Shown here one piece after another: positions 17,501 through 24,686 of a stretch of DNA of 35,152 nt (positions within the stretch are counted from its first letter, which is position 1; each line of letters begins with the position of its first letter). The position numbers were made by a program, and so were the translations under genes. The DNA comes from Syntrophorhabdus sp. (GTDB taxonomy: Bacteria > Desulfobacterota > Syntrophorhabdia > Syntrophorhabdales > Syntrophorhabdaceae). The stretch is from contig JAAYAK010000172.1 of NCBI GenBank assembly GCA_012719415.1, positions 1 through 35,152 of the forward strand, read 5' to 3'. The notes beneath the pieces were generated by a model, which was not told the origin of the DNA, did no database searches, and was given only the letters and a program-made list of their open reading frames with translations.

Positions 17501-17681
17501 TGTCCATGATCTCGGGGCTCGCCCCCTTGAGCTCCGTCCTGATGTTGACCATGGGCAGATCGACCTTGGGGAAAAGATCGACACCGATGCTCGGATAGCT
17601 GACAATGCCGAGAACAACGAGGGCCATGACGAGCATGGTGGCAAATACGGGTCTCTTGATTGATGTATCGGAAAGCCACAT
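14553..17681 (-). CDS. RND-family multidrug efflux pump (AcrB/MexB type)
   Basis: The 1042-residue inner-membrane protein has the full RND layout: two repeats of a large periplasmic loop and six membrane spans. The start SDTSIKRPVF is the classical RND amino end. The proton-relay acids are in SIGILIDDAIIVIEN, and the partner lysine is in LVKKNAILLVDYTN. The pump drives substrates through the TolC-like channel using the proton gradient; the substrate range cannot be predicted. It forms one operon with the adaptor (44-bp gap), the TolC-like gene, the tetR gene and the PII-like gene. No strong ribosome site precedes the ATG, but the amino end fits the family. Confidence 0.95.
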   Translation of the reverse strand: MWLSDTSIKRPVFATMLVMALVVLGIVSYPSIGVDLFPKVDLPMVNIRTELKGASPEIMDIDVTDKIEESVNTISGIKTITSSSTEGASNITVEFVLEKDIDLAVQDVREKISVIRSKLPSDIDEPIVEKVDPDATPVMWLALHGQRSIRDLSTYADEVLKEQLQRINGVGAIRLYGLRLRQARIWLDNDRLRAYGVTAHDVMKCLQRENVELPGGRIESATKEYTIKVKGEFPTIQQFNEMVLGYYKGTPVRLRDIGRAEDGMEEKRTISRYNGAPSVAVGIQKQSGTNTVEVIERIKKELEEVSRLLPNGMNLGIAFDQSNFIKRSINEVQHHLVYGGFFAILAVLLFLRNFRTTIISALAIPASVVSTFAIMNAFGFTFNNMSMLALSLSIGILIDDAIIVIENIQRHIEEGMTPREAAFFATSEIGLAVSATTLAIIVIFIPVAFMKGIIGRFFFQFGMTVVFAVMVSWFVSFTLTPMLASLYLKGRSSTGKSVRMPACVRRIGERCRVSERLQRFSALLEGSYERLEGRYRGVLTWALYHRTKVLVFAGGTFVLGLCLMFFIGKEFTPSEDQSRFVIRLQTPIDYSVDEVDHMNRKAEEIVKRFPEVRSVLYTQGGGRTKETNKANLSVNLVPKSERRRTQEEIKAEMRRALRKIPGLKASVENISMIGGGQRQVAIMYSIRGLELDKLEAYTRDIRDRFGRLPGIVDLDTSLEKGKPEVRVFIDRDKAADLGVDVATVAETANFLLSGEVEITKFKDEARGRRYDVRVRLNPENRTDPEDIGEIYIRSKEGKLVMLSNIVSLKEGGGPSVINRVDRQRAVTLFANLEKKPLGQAKSELDDISSKVLTAGYSGSYKGQADTMKESFGYLLFAAILGVIMAYMVLAAQFESFIHPFTVLLSMPFSLIGAFGALFVTGKTLNIFSIIGLILLMGLVKKNAILLVDYTNILRERGAARRDALLEAGPVRLRPILMTTFAMIMGMLPIAIGIGEGAETRSPMALATIGGLVTSLILTLVVIPVAYDLFDEMKERYFPRKDG

Positions 17682-17725
17682 AGGTCAGCAGGCAACCGTC
17701 CCGACGCGGAGCATCCCGTGCGTTG

Positions 17726-18859
17726 TCATCTCTTTCCCTCTTTGTCTTCCATTCCCTCTTTGCCCTTCTCCCGCTCCGGGGACTTCTCGACGGAGACCTT
17801 AGCCCCTTCCGAAAGGTTCTGCTGTCCCGCGACGACGACCATCTCACCCGCCTTCAACCCCGAGGAGATCTCCATGAATTCGCCATATTTGTTGCCCAGC
17901 TTCACGGCGCGCTCCCTGGCGGTGGTGCCCTCAATAACATAGAGGCGCACCCTGTCGCCCTCGTACAGGAGAGAGGTAACGGGAACGAGGACCGTATCCT
18001 GCTCATCGCCTGTATACAGGCGGACCTTCGCGAAAAGGCCGGGTTTGAGCTCATCCTGTCCGTTCGGGATAAGGGCTTCCACCGTAAGGCTCCGCGTCTT
18101 CTCCTCGAGGCTCGGGAAGACTATGGACACCTTCCCGACAAACTCACGCCCGGGAAAGGCATCGACCCTGACGTGTACCTCCTGGCCGACCTTCATCCTG
18201 CCGATATCGCGTTCGGGAACAGAAAATCGAAGCTTCAGGGGGGCCGGTTGGATCAATACGAGCATCGGGGTCCCGTTCTTCACGAAATCCCCCACGGACA
18301 CCTTCTTCTCCTTGACCCGGCATGCCGTCGGTGCGTGGAGCCTCGTTTTGGCCAGCTTCTGATTGGCTATGACGAGGGCGGCCCTGGCGCGATCGACCTC
18401 GGACTCGGCAAGGGTCAACCGCGTGAACACATCATCGTATTGTTGTCTCGTCACGAGCTGTTCCTTGTAGAGGGCATCCTTCCTCGAGAACTCCATCTTC
18501 GTGTTCGCCAGCGACGCCTCTGTCTGCTTGAGGGCCGCCTTTGCCCGTATCACTTCGTGCGCGTACTCCGTATCGTCCAGCGTCGCGAGGAGCATTCCCT
18601 TCGTGACGACGGTGCCCTCGTCCACCTTCACGGTCCGGACTATTCCGTCTATTTCGGCGCCCATGACTATCTCTTCATTGGGGTTCAGGGTCCCCGTGGA
18701 CTCTATGTAGGGGCGCACCTTACGGTTTTCCGCGGCCTGCACGATGACGTTCACGGCCTTGTCCCCGGCACTCTTTTTTCCGCAACCCGCCGACGGCAGG
18801 ATAATGCCTGACAGGGCAAGGAGCGTGAGGCCCGCTATTCCGATGGTCCTTCTTTTCAT
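17726..18859 (-). CDS. RND efflux periplasmic adaptor (HlyD/AcrA family) lipoprotein
   Basis: The 377-residue product has a signal peptide with a lipobox (PSAGC, lipidated Cys26), so it is probably anchored to the inner membrane facing the periplasm. Next come a beta-barrel/lipoyl region beginning at RKVRPYIESTGTLNPNEE, an alpha-helical hairpin (about 100-170) and a second lipoyl half (LHAPTACRVKEKKVSVGD). A beta-barrel and membrane-proximal domain complete the fold, ending in a charged tail. It bridges the RND pump and the TolC-like channel. The ATG overlaps the TolC-gene stop by 4 bp (ATGA), which shows tight coupling. Confidence 0.93.
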   Translation of the reverse strand: MKRRTIGIAGLTLLALSGIILPSAGCGKKSAGDKAVNVIVQAAENRKVRPYIESTGTLNPNEEIVMGAEIDGIVRTVKVDEGTVVTKGMLLATLDDTEYAHEVIRAKAALKQTEASLANTKMEFSRKDALYKEQLVTRQQYDDVFTRLTLAESEVDRARAALVIANQKLAKTRLHAPTACRVKEKKVSVGDFVKNGTPMLVLIQPAPLKLRFSVPERDIGRMKVGQEVHVRVDAFPGREFVGKVSIVFPSLEEKTRSLTVEALIPNGQDELKPGLFAKVRLYTGDEQDTVLVPVTSLLYEGDRVRLYVIEGTTARERAVKLGNKYGEFMEISSGLKAGEMVVVAGQQNLSEGAKVSVEKSPEREKGKEGMEDKEGKR

Positions 18860-20247
18860 TTCACCATGTTCTCCTTCACGACCCCGGCGGGGGCACCAAT
18901 GGTCCCCTTGTTCACCGACGCGAGCAGTGTCCCCGTGGAGCGTCTCAGACGGACAACAGCCTGCTGGTACTGGTACAGGGCATCGATAAGCTGACGCTCG
19001 GCCGTCACGAGGAGCGTGTTGGCGTCCATAACATCCACACTCTGCGCGAGACCGAACTCGAACTGCTTTGAAACGGCCTTGTAGTTATCGTCGGCAAACA
19101 CCCATTGGTCCTCGAGGGACCGCAGGATACCCTTCTGGGTGATAAAATCAAGGTAAGAGCTCTCAACCTCGACAGTGACGCTCTTTTTCAGGTCATCGTA
19201 CGCATAGTCCGTTTGTCTCTTCCTCGATTCCGCCTCCCTCACCTCGGCGGCCCTTAAGCCCCCCTCAAAAAAGGGAAACACCAACCTGACGCCGCCATAG
19301 AGATTGTCCCTGATGAGACCGCTTGTCTCGGGGGTCTCCTTCTTCTGCGCGAAAACCCCCTCAACGGCAAGGGTCGGCCAGTAAGAGCCCCGGGCGATGG
19401 CGACCTGGGAGGAAGCGATATCCTTCTGGATCCCCGACGACTTCAACTCCGCCCTCTCCACGGAAGCGATCTGTCTCAGGCACCCAAGCTCGAGCCCCGG
19501 GCAATTCCCGATGACAGGGTCGGCGTTGCCCTCACTTATGTCCTTGAGACCTGCGGCGCCTCCCTTATGTGTATCGACGATATCGAACTCGTCCTCGAGG
19601 CCGACGATCCTCTTCAGGACGGCCTTTGTGAACCTGAGGAGATTCTCCGCCTTGACGAGATCGGAACGCGCCCCCGACAGCTCCGCCTCAGCCCTCAGGA
19701 CGGCCGTCTTCGTGACCTCGCCTATCCTGAGCCTGATCGATGCCGCATCCCTGTGTTTCGTCAGGCGCTCCACGTTCTGCTTCTGTATCTCCACGAGGCG
19801 CGACGCCTTGAGGACGTCGTAATAGGCGTTCGTCACCGAAAGGATGTACTGTTCCTTCACCGCGAAGAGGTCATGGTCCGTCTTCTTTATGTTGTCCCTC
19901 GCCGCCCTGTAGGCTGTGATCTCCCTGCCCGACATGGACACGGAATGGTCGAGGCGCAGACTCCACGCGGAGGACTCATCAGGCTGGGTCAGGCTCCCTG
20001 TGTCGGAGACCTTCCGGTCCTTGTACCCCGTGTAATTGCCCAGACCGGATATCGTCGGCAGCAGGGCGGACATGGCCTTGTCCTTCCCTGTCCTGGCTAT
20101 GGCGAGGTCCTCTTCGGATATCTTCACCCTCTCGGAACGCTGGAGGGCTATGGAGTAAAGATCGTCCAGGGTGTACGACCCGCAGTGTCCCATGGCTGCG
20201 AGCCACAGGAACGTGAAGGTCATGAATATCGGGACAGGTAATCTCAC
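18856..20247 (-). CDS. TolC-family outer-membrane efflux protein
   Basis: The 463-residue product has a signal peptide (hydrophobic to about residue 20), then two repeats of long helices typical of the TolC/OprM trimer (YTLDDLYSIALQRSERVKI near the start; DYAYDDLKKSVTVEVESSYL in the second half). It forms the outer-membrane channel and periplasmic tunnel of the efflux pump. Its start overlaps the tetR stop by 4 bp and its stop overlaps the adaptor start by 4 bp. Length is normal. TolC genes placed first after the regulator are common in this kind of operon. Confidence 0.93.
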   Translation of the reverse strand: MRLPVPIFMTFTFLWLAAMGHCGSYTLDDLYSIALQRSERVKISEEDLAIARTGKDKAMSALLPTISGLGNYTGYKDRKVSDTGSLTQPDESSAWSLRLDHSVSMSGREITAYRAARDNIKKTDHDLFAVKEQYILSVTNAYYDVLKASRLVEIQKQNVERLTKHRDAASIRLRIGEVTKTAVLRAEAELSGARSDLVKAENLLRFTKAVLKRIVGLEDEFDIVDTHKGGAAGLKDISEGNADPVIGNCPGLELGCLRQIASVERAELKSSGIQKDIASSQVAIARGSYWPTLAVEGVFAQKKETPETSGLIRDNLYGGVRLVFPFFEGGLRAAEVREAESRKRQTDYAYDDLKKSVTVEVESSYLDFITQKGILRSLEDQWVFADDNYKAVSKQFEFGLAQSVDVMDANTLLVTAERQLIDALYQYQQAVVRLRRSTGTLLASVNKGTIGAPAGVVKENMVK

Positions 20248-20849
20248 CGGGAAAGACCCGCTCCTTTTTCAGGATCCCGGCGTTTGACAAGACCATTGAG
20301 AAGGATGTCCGTGCACGCGTCGGCGGTAAAAAGATTCTCGGGATCGATGACGATGGAAACGACATACCCCCTGAGAACGCTGAGGACGATCTTTGTCGCC
20401 TCGCTCTCCTCGATGTCGGCAAAGGTCCCCTCTTCTATACCCCGTCTGATGATCCCGTTCATGAACCCCCGGAGTTCCACGAAGAACCTCTGCTTCCATT
20501 CCACACCGAAGGTGAACCCTTTATCCTTATTGAAGGTATAGATGAACTCGCGATGGACCCTTGCCATTTCCATATACGCTCTTATGTAGGAGCGTATCTG
20601 TTCGGCCGGGTCGGAGATCCCCCGGGTCCTTTCCGCGATGGCATTCCGGAACTCCTCGAAAAGACCTCTGAAAACAGTGGAGCAAAGCTCCTCCTTGCTC
20701 CTGTAGTGAAGATAAAGCGCCCCCACGCTGATGCCGGCCTCCGACGCTATCATCCTCATGCTGGCCCCGTCATAGCCCGATCGCGAGAACACCCGGAGCG
20801 CCGCATCATTGATCATAGCACGAGTCTCTTGAGCTGAACGCCTGTTCAT
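20244..20849 (-). CDS. TetR/AcrR-family transcriptional repressor of the efflux operon
   Basis: The 201-residue product has an N-terminal TetR helix-turn-helix (AALRVFSRSGYDGASMRMIASE then AGISVGALYLHYRSKEEL, about residues 15-60) and a helical ligand-binding domain. It is the first gene of the efflux operon, ends in a 4-bp overlap with the TolC gene, and probably represses the operon until a pump substrate binds. Two adjacent palindromes of the form TGAAC-N4-GTTCA lie at the start codon (20835-20864), one of them inside the first codons. No ribosome site precedes the ATG, and the likely promoter puts the transcript start a few bases upstream, so it may be leaderless. A start at the second ATG (codon 12) cannot be excluded. 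Confidence 0.9.
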   Translation of the reverse strand: MNRRSAQETRAMINDAALRVFSRSGYDGASMRMIASEAGISVGALYLHYRSKEELCSTVFRGLFEEFRNAIAERTRGISDPAEQIRSYIRAYMEMARVHREFIYTFNKDKGFTFGVEWKQRFFVELRGFMNGIIRRGIEEGTFADIEESEATKIVLSVLRGYVVSIVIDPENLFTADACTDILLNGLVKRRDPEKGAGLSR

Positions 20850-20864
20850 TTGAACCCGCGTTCA
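20835..20864. promoter_or_regulatory. Two adjacent palindromic operators for the TetR regulator
   Basis: TGAACGCCTGTTCA (20835-20848) and TGAACCCGCGTTCA (20851-20864) share perfect TGAAC/GTTCA half-sites with 4-bp centres and lie 16 bp apart centre to centre. They cover the tetR start codon and the expected transcription start. The layout fits cooperative binding of two dimers and autorepression. Confidence 0.75.
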
Positions 20865-20892
20865 GTCTACAGAACCCGGGGAAAAGAGTCAA
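20864..20892 (-). promoter_or_regulatory. Promoter of the tetR-efflux operon
   Basis: On the minus strand TTGACT (20887-20892), 17-bp spacer, TAGACT (20864-20869). The predicted start falls inside the downstream operator, within about 8 bp of the ATG. The -35 lies next to element F. Confidence 0.6.
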
Positions 20893-20901
20893 GGCTAAAG
20901 A

Positions 20902-21070
20902 CTGCTTGAACAGCTTGAGCCGCTTGAACGTGAAAGACAAAAAACAGACCCCCCTTATCTCCGCCAGGCTGGAGCGCTCGTGATCGCGCCAAGTCAAAGA
21001 TACGAGTGGCGTTATTTCTTCTTATTCTTTAACGCTCAAGCGGCTCAAGCGATCTAAGCTGTTCAAGCCG
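20902..21070. repeat. Inverted tandem-repeat element F (9-bp unit)
   Basis: The left arm (20902-20930) has three units of the CNGCTTGAA type with a period of 9, then GTGAAAGAC. The right arm (21033-21070) has four units of the CTCAAGCGG type. Left-arm bases match element C (1256-1415) almost throughout, while the core is unrelated to C. The right arm ends 4 bp before the feoB stop codon (21075-21077). Confidence 0.87.
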
Positions 21071-21074
21071 TCTA

Positions 21075-23318
21075 TCAGATCCCTGCCGCCCTTGCGAGGC
21101 TGTAGGCGGCCATTCCCATGATATAGGACAGAAAGATCATGAAGAAGAAAGATATGATGAACCATTTCCTGTCGTTCATCTCCTGCTTCATGACGACGAT
21201 GGTGGGAGCGCAGGGAATGAAAAGCATGAGCACCACAAGGAAGGACAATGCCGACGCGTGAGGGATGGCACTCGAAAGGACCGCCATCAGACCCTGGTCT
21301 CCGACATTGTACAGAACACCCAGGGTCGCGACGGAGTTCTCCTTGGCGATGACGCTCGAAAGGAGAGCAACGACCATCCGCCAATCAAGGCCAAGAGGCC
21401 TTCCCAGGGGTTCGAGAAGGATCCCTACCCTTCCAAGCACGCTGTTCTCGACGCTCCCCGCAGGTACGTTCGACAGGATCCAGAGAAAGATGGAGAAGAG
21501 GAGGATGACCGTGCCCGCCTTTTTGATGAAGGCGACGGTGCGATGCCACACCACGAGTCCGATGGTCCTGAAATCGGGTTTGTGATAGAGTGGGAGTTCC
21601 ATGATGAATGGAACTGCCTCCTGACGGAGCAGGAACCTTCCAATGAACATACCGGCCACACCGAGCATGACAACGTTGAGGGCCACGAGGAGCCATGTGA
21701 CGACAAGCGCCTTGCCCGCGAAGACGGCCGCCGCGACAAAGGTTATCACAGCCAGCCGGCCAGTGCAGGGAACGAATGGCGTGAGGAATATGGTAAGGAG
21801 CCTCGCCTTCCTCGATTCGACTATACGCGCTCCGAGCACGGACGCGACATTGCACCCGAACCCGAGACACATGGGTAGAAAGCTCTTCCCGTGAAGCCCG
21901 ATGATATGCATGAAACGGTCCATGACAAAGGCGGCTCGGGCCATGTACCCAACATTCTCCAGGAAGGACATGGCAAAGAAGAATATGAGGAGTATGGGGA
22001 CAAAGGTCGTAACGGATCCCGCCCCCCCGATGATCCCATCGACGAGAAGTCCCTTGATCCACTGCGGCTCCTCCTCGAGAAGGTTCTGAACCATGGAGCC
22101 CAGGGACGCTACAAGAGACTCGAGGTAACCCTGCAGGGGATACCCGACAGCGAAAGTGACAAGAAAAACGATCCCAAGAATGGCAAGAAGCACGGGTATG
22201 CCTGTCAGGGGCCTGGTCAGGACATGGTCTATGCGGTCCGTCATCAACACCTGGCCGCGCCTGAACCGTGAGACCGCGGCGCGGGTAGCGTCCTCTATCC
22301 AGTCGTACCTCCCCCCCACGACGGCGCGCAATGCATCCTCGTGAGCGACGAGAAGGGTCTGTATCTCGTTCCAGGTCCCGGAGGGAATGATCCCCTGGAA
22401 CGTCTCGCTAACCTCCGAGTCGCCCTCCATGAGCTTCGTCACCACCCATTCCACCGTGTAGGGCACGGGCACATGGTCCCTGATGAGTTCCGATATCTTC
22501 AGGTATATGTCATGGTGGTCCTGTGTCACCCGGGGGGTCTTCGGTTTGTACAGGCCCGGGTTCTCCGCCACCTTGAGGATCTCCTCGAGGAGTTCCCTGA
22601 TGCCCTTGTTCTTCGTGGCCACCGTTGAGATAACGGGCAAACCCAGAGATGCCGCAAGAGCCTCTGTGTCTACATGCACGCCCTGGTCTTCCGCGACATC
22701 GAACATGTTGACGGCCACGATCACAGGTGACCGCAGAAGGAGAAGCTCGGTGAGAAGATAAAGACTTCTTTCCAGCGCCGATGCGTTGACGAAGAGGACC
22801 GTTATGTCCGGGTGCTCCTGGATGAGGAACTCCCGCGTCACCCTTTCCTCCTCCGAGTAGGCGCTGAGGCTGTAAGTCCCGGGGAGGTCCACGAGCGTGA
22901 TCTCAGTATCTTTTATCCTGTGGATGCCTTCCTTGCGCTCCACCGTCTTTCCCGGCCAGTTGCCGATGTGCTGTGAAAGCCCGGTGAGGAGGTTGAAGAC
23001 CGTCGTTTTGCCCACGTTCGGCTGCCCCGCCAGAGCAACCAGAAGACTGCGCCTTGCCTCGGGCCTGCCTTCGGCCTCATCCGGGCTTTCCCTCTTGACA
23101 AGGATCTTCTCCGCCTGGCCCTTGCCAAGGGCAACGCGGGTATCGGAAGCGAGGACAATGATCTGTCCCCGGCTCTTCCTGAGGAGCTTGATCCGTGTCC
23201 CGGGAATGATGCCCATCGCCGCGAGACGTCCCGTCAGTGCCTCCCCCCCCGAGAGAAGACGCACCGTTGCCTCCTGTCCCTCATCAAGAGCGGTTACGGG
23301 AAACAGCTCCTCGCTCAT
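21075..23318 (-). CDS. feoB: Ferrous iron transporter FeoB with fused N-terminal FeoA domain
   Basis: The 747-residue product starts with a FeoA SH3-like domain (about 5-78), then a G-protein domain with G1 GQPNVGKT (98-105), G3 DLPG (144-147) and G4 NMFD (204-207, usually NMMD). The C-terminal membrane region follows, with the gate motifs LTPFVPCTGRLAV and CLGFGCNVASVLGARI and a late FIPCAPTIVV. It imports Fe2+ across the inner membrane, a major iron route for anaerobes. Separate feoA and feoC genes are absent nearby. A weak AAAGG lies upstream of the ATG. The promoter at 23346-23374 would give a short leader; no clear Fur box was identified. The gene stands alone between elements F and G. 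Confidence 0.95.
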   Translation of the reverse strand: MSEELFPVTALDEGQEATVRLLSGGEALTGRLAAMGIIPGTRIKLLRKSRGQIIVLASDTRVALGKGQAEKILVKRESPDEAEGRPEARRSLLVALAGQPNVGKTTVFNLLTGLSQHIGNWPGKTVERKEGIHRIKDTEITLVDLPGTYSLSAYSEEERVTREFLIQEHPDITVLFVNASALERSLYLLTELLLLRSPVIVAVNMFDVAEDQGVHVDTEALAASLGLPVISTVATKNKGIRELLEEILKVAENPGLYKPKTPRVTQDHHDIYLKISELIRDHVPVPYTVEWVVTKLMEGDSEVSETFQGIIPSGTWNEIQTLLVAHEDALRAVVGGRYDWIEDATRAAVSRFRRGQVLMTDRIDHVLTRPLTGIPVLLAILGIVFLVTFAVGYPLQGYLESLVASLGSMVQNLLEEEPQWIKGLLVDGIIGGAGSVTTFVPILLIFFFAMSFLENVGYMARAAFVMDRFMHIIGLHGKSFLPMCLGFGCNVASVLGARIVESRKARLLTIFLTPFVPCTGRLAVITFVAAAVFAGKALVVTWLLVALNVVMLGVAGMFIGRFLLRQEAVPFIMELPLYHKPDFRTIGLVVWHRTVAFIKKAGTVILLFSIFLWILSNVPAGSVENSVLGRVGILLEPLGRPLGLDWRMVVALLSSVIAKENSVATLGVLYNVGDQGLMAVLSSAIPHASALSFLVVLMLFIPCAPTIVVMKQEMNDRKWFIISFFFMIFLSYIMGMAAYSLARAAGI

Positions 23319-23345
23319 ATCCGCAAACCTTTCATTTTCCGTTTG

Positions 23346-23374
23346 GTTATACTATGGAGATGACAAAGAAACAA
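23346..23374 (-). promoter_or_regulatory. Probable feoB promoter
   Basis: On the minus strand TTGTTT (23369-23374), 17-bp spacer, TATAAC (23346-23351). The -10 is good and the -35 weak. Start near 23339, leader about 20 nt. Confidence 0.5.
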
Positions 23375-23397
23375 GGGAAAAGACCGTTCCAGAACCG

Positions 23398-23515
23398 TCT
23401 CAAGCCTCAAGTTCCACCTTTCAGGTTCTCTACCCGGTGCATCTTTGACCTCTAACCTGGGACTTGAAACCGCTTTTTCCTGCCTGAAACTTGAAACCTG
23501 GAACCTGGAACCGTC
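23398..23515. repeat. Inverted tandem-repeat element G (7-bp unit)
   Basis: The left arm (23398-23430) has 7-bp units of the TTYCARG type: TCTCAAG, CCTCAAG, TTCCACC and TTTCAGG. The right arm (23483-23515) has CCTGAAA, CTTGAAA and CCTGGAA twice, then CCGTCTG. A third 7-bp-periodic stretch (23442-23472) lies inside, so this may be two overlapping elements. The right arm ends 2 bp before the stop codon of the iron-sulfur flavoprotein gene. Confidence 0.75.
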
Positions 23516-23517
23516 TG

Positions 23518-24087
23518 TTAATGCGTCATGAGCTGTTTCGCGGCTTCGTAGACATCGTTGAGGGCCGTCGGATGCGAACGGATGGCTCCTTTCGAATCAA
23601 TGCCGAGGTATGCCAGGGTCCTATGCTCCTCAACGCTCACGCTCCGAAAAAAAGCTGTCGCCGTGGCGCCGGCGCAATCGGCACCCACCTGCTTCTTCAT
23701 CCCCCCGACCAGGATGAGGAGGCCCTTGCGGTGAATGGGCCCATGGAGAGGCATGTTGTGGATATACTTTTCACACCACAGAGGCTGACACCGGTCGATC
23801 ATGGTCTTCGTCTGGGCCGACAGTCCGGAGAAGTAGATGGGCGAAGCGAGGATGATCCTGTCCGCTTTCCTGAGGGCCGGATACACCTGCTGCATCTGGT
23901 CCTTCAGGACGCACACCCCGGTATCGGTGCATCCTCCACAGTTCTGGCAGGGCCTGATATTCATGTCGTTGAGACGGAATATATCCACACGGTGCAGATG
24001 CCGATCGATCCCCTTCTGGACCGACGTGACGAGGAGGTCCGTGTTGCCCCCTACCCTGGGACTTCCATTGAATACGACCAGTCTCAC
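23518..24087 (-). CDS. Iron-sulfur flavoprotein / NADPH-dependent FMN reductase family
   Basis: The 189-residue product opens with the flavodoxin-like phosphate loop FNGSPRVGGNTDLLV and has a compact cysteine motif CQNCGGCTDTGVC (C-x2-C-x2-C-x5-C) followed by a conserved SPIYFSGL. This matches iron-sulfur flavoproteins that bind FMN and one 4Fe-4S cluster and pass electrons, often to O2 or peroxide, in anaerobes. I chose the GTG at 24087 because GGAGG lies 5 bp before it; a longer reading from 24201 would include unrelated sequence overlapping the rubrerythrin 3' end. It is the third gene of the flavodiiron-rubrerythrin operon, 65 bp after rubrerythrin. Confidence 0.87.
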   Translation of the reverse strand: MRLVVFNGSPRVGGNTDLLVTSVQKGIDRHLHRVDIFRLNDMNIRPCQNCGGCTDTGVCVLKDQMQQVYPALRKADRIILASPIYFSGLSAQTKTMIDRCQPLWCEKYIHNMPLHGPIHRKGLLILVGGMKKQVGADCAGATATAFFRSVSVEEHRTLAYLGIDSKGAIRSHPTALNDVYEAAKQLMTH

Positions 24088-24152
24088 CTGATCCTCCACA
24101 AGAAGAGGGCCGGGAAGGCTAACCCCTCCCCGGCCGCTCAGATATTGCCACG

Positions 24153-24647
24153 TCAGGCTACCTTGTAGAAGGCAACCTTCTTCGCCTTGCAGACCGGACA
24201 CTCGTCGGGCGGCTCTCCCTCAACGGTATTGCCGCACACCTTGCAGATCCAATAGTCGGTGTCCTCGTTCTTGCCAAGGGTGTCGAGTGCCTTTTGATAG
24301 AGACCCGCATGCACGATCTCAACATCGTTGGCGAACTGGAAGGTTCTCACAGCGCCCGCGTTCCCCTCCGCCTTCGCCTCCTCGATCATTGCCGGATACA
24401 TGGACTTGAACTCGTGGGTCTCTCCGCCGATCGCTTCCATGAGGTTCTCTTTCGTACTCTTTATACCCTTGAGCTCCCTGAGGTGGTTGTGGGCGTGAAT
24501 GGTCTCCGCCTCCGCCGCCGCTCTGAAGAGCTTGGCCGCCTGTTTGAAACCTTCTTCATCCGCCTTCTTCGCGAAGGCGAGATACTTCCGATTGGCCTGC
24601 GACTCGCCGGAGAATGCTTCCTCGAGGTTCTTCTGTGTTTTTGACAT
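24153..24647 (-). CDS. rbr: Rubrerythrin
   Basis: The 164-residue product has a ferritin-like di-iron domain (about 1-125), with carboxylates and histidines in EAFSGESQANRKY, EAETIHAHNH, GGETHEFKSMYP and VEIVHAGLY. A C-terminal rubredoxin-like domain has cysteine pairs CKVCG and CPVC. Rubrerythrin reduces hydrogen peroxide in the cytoplasm of anaerobes. The ATG at 24647 has AAAGGAGG at ideal distance; the upstream in-frame ATG at 24674 does not. It sits between the flavodiiron and iron-sulfur flavoprotein genes, so the three work as an oxygen- and peroxide-scavenging set. Confidence 0.95.
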   Translation of the reverse strand: MSKTQKNLEEAFSGESQANRKYLAFAKKADEEGFKQAAKLFRAAAEAETIHAHNHLRELKGIKSTKENLMEAIGGETHEFKSMYPAMIEEAKAEGNAGAVRTFQFANDVEIVHAGLYQKALDTLGKNEDTDYWICKVCGNTVEGEPPDECPVCKAKKVAFYKVA

Positions 24648-24686
24648 GGTGCCTCCTTTCGGTGTTATACGCAAATATGGTGACGC

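Noticed and set aside
20850-21074. Insertion sequence remnant between tetR and feoB
   Set aside because: No transposase fragment or target duplication is visible; the inverted arms are explained by the repeat family.
24088-24201. Longer amino end for the iron-sulfur flavoprotein, starting at 24201
   Set aside because: It would overlap the rubrerythrin gene and encode unrelated residues; the GTG at 24087 has an ideal GGAGG and begins the flavodoxin fold.
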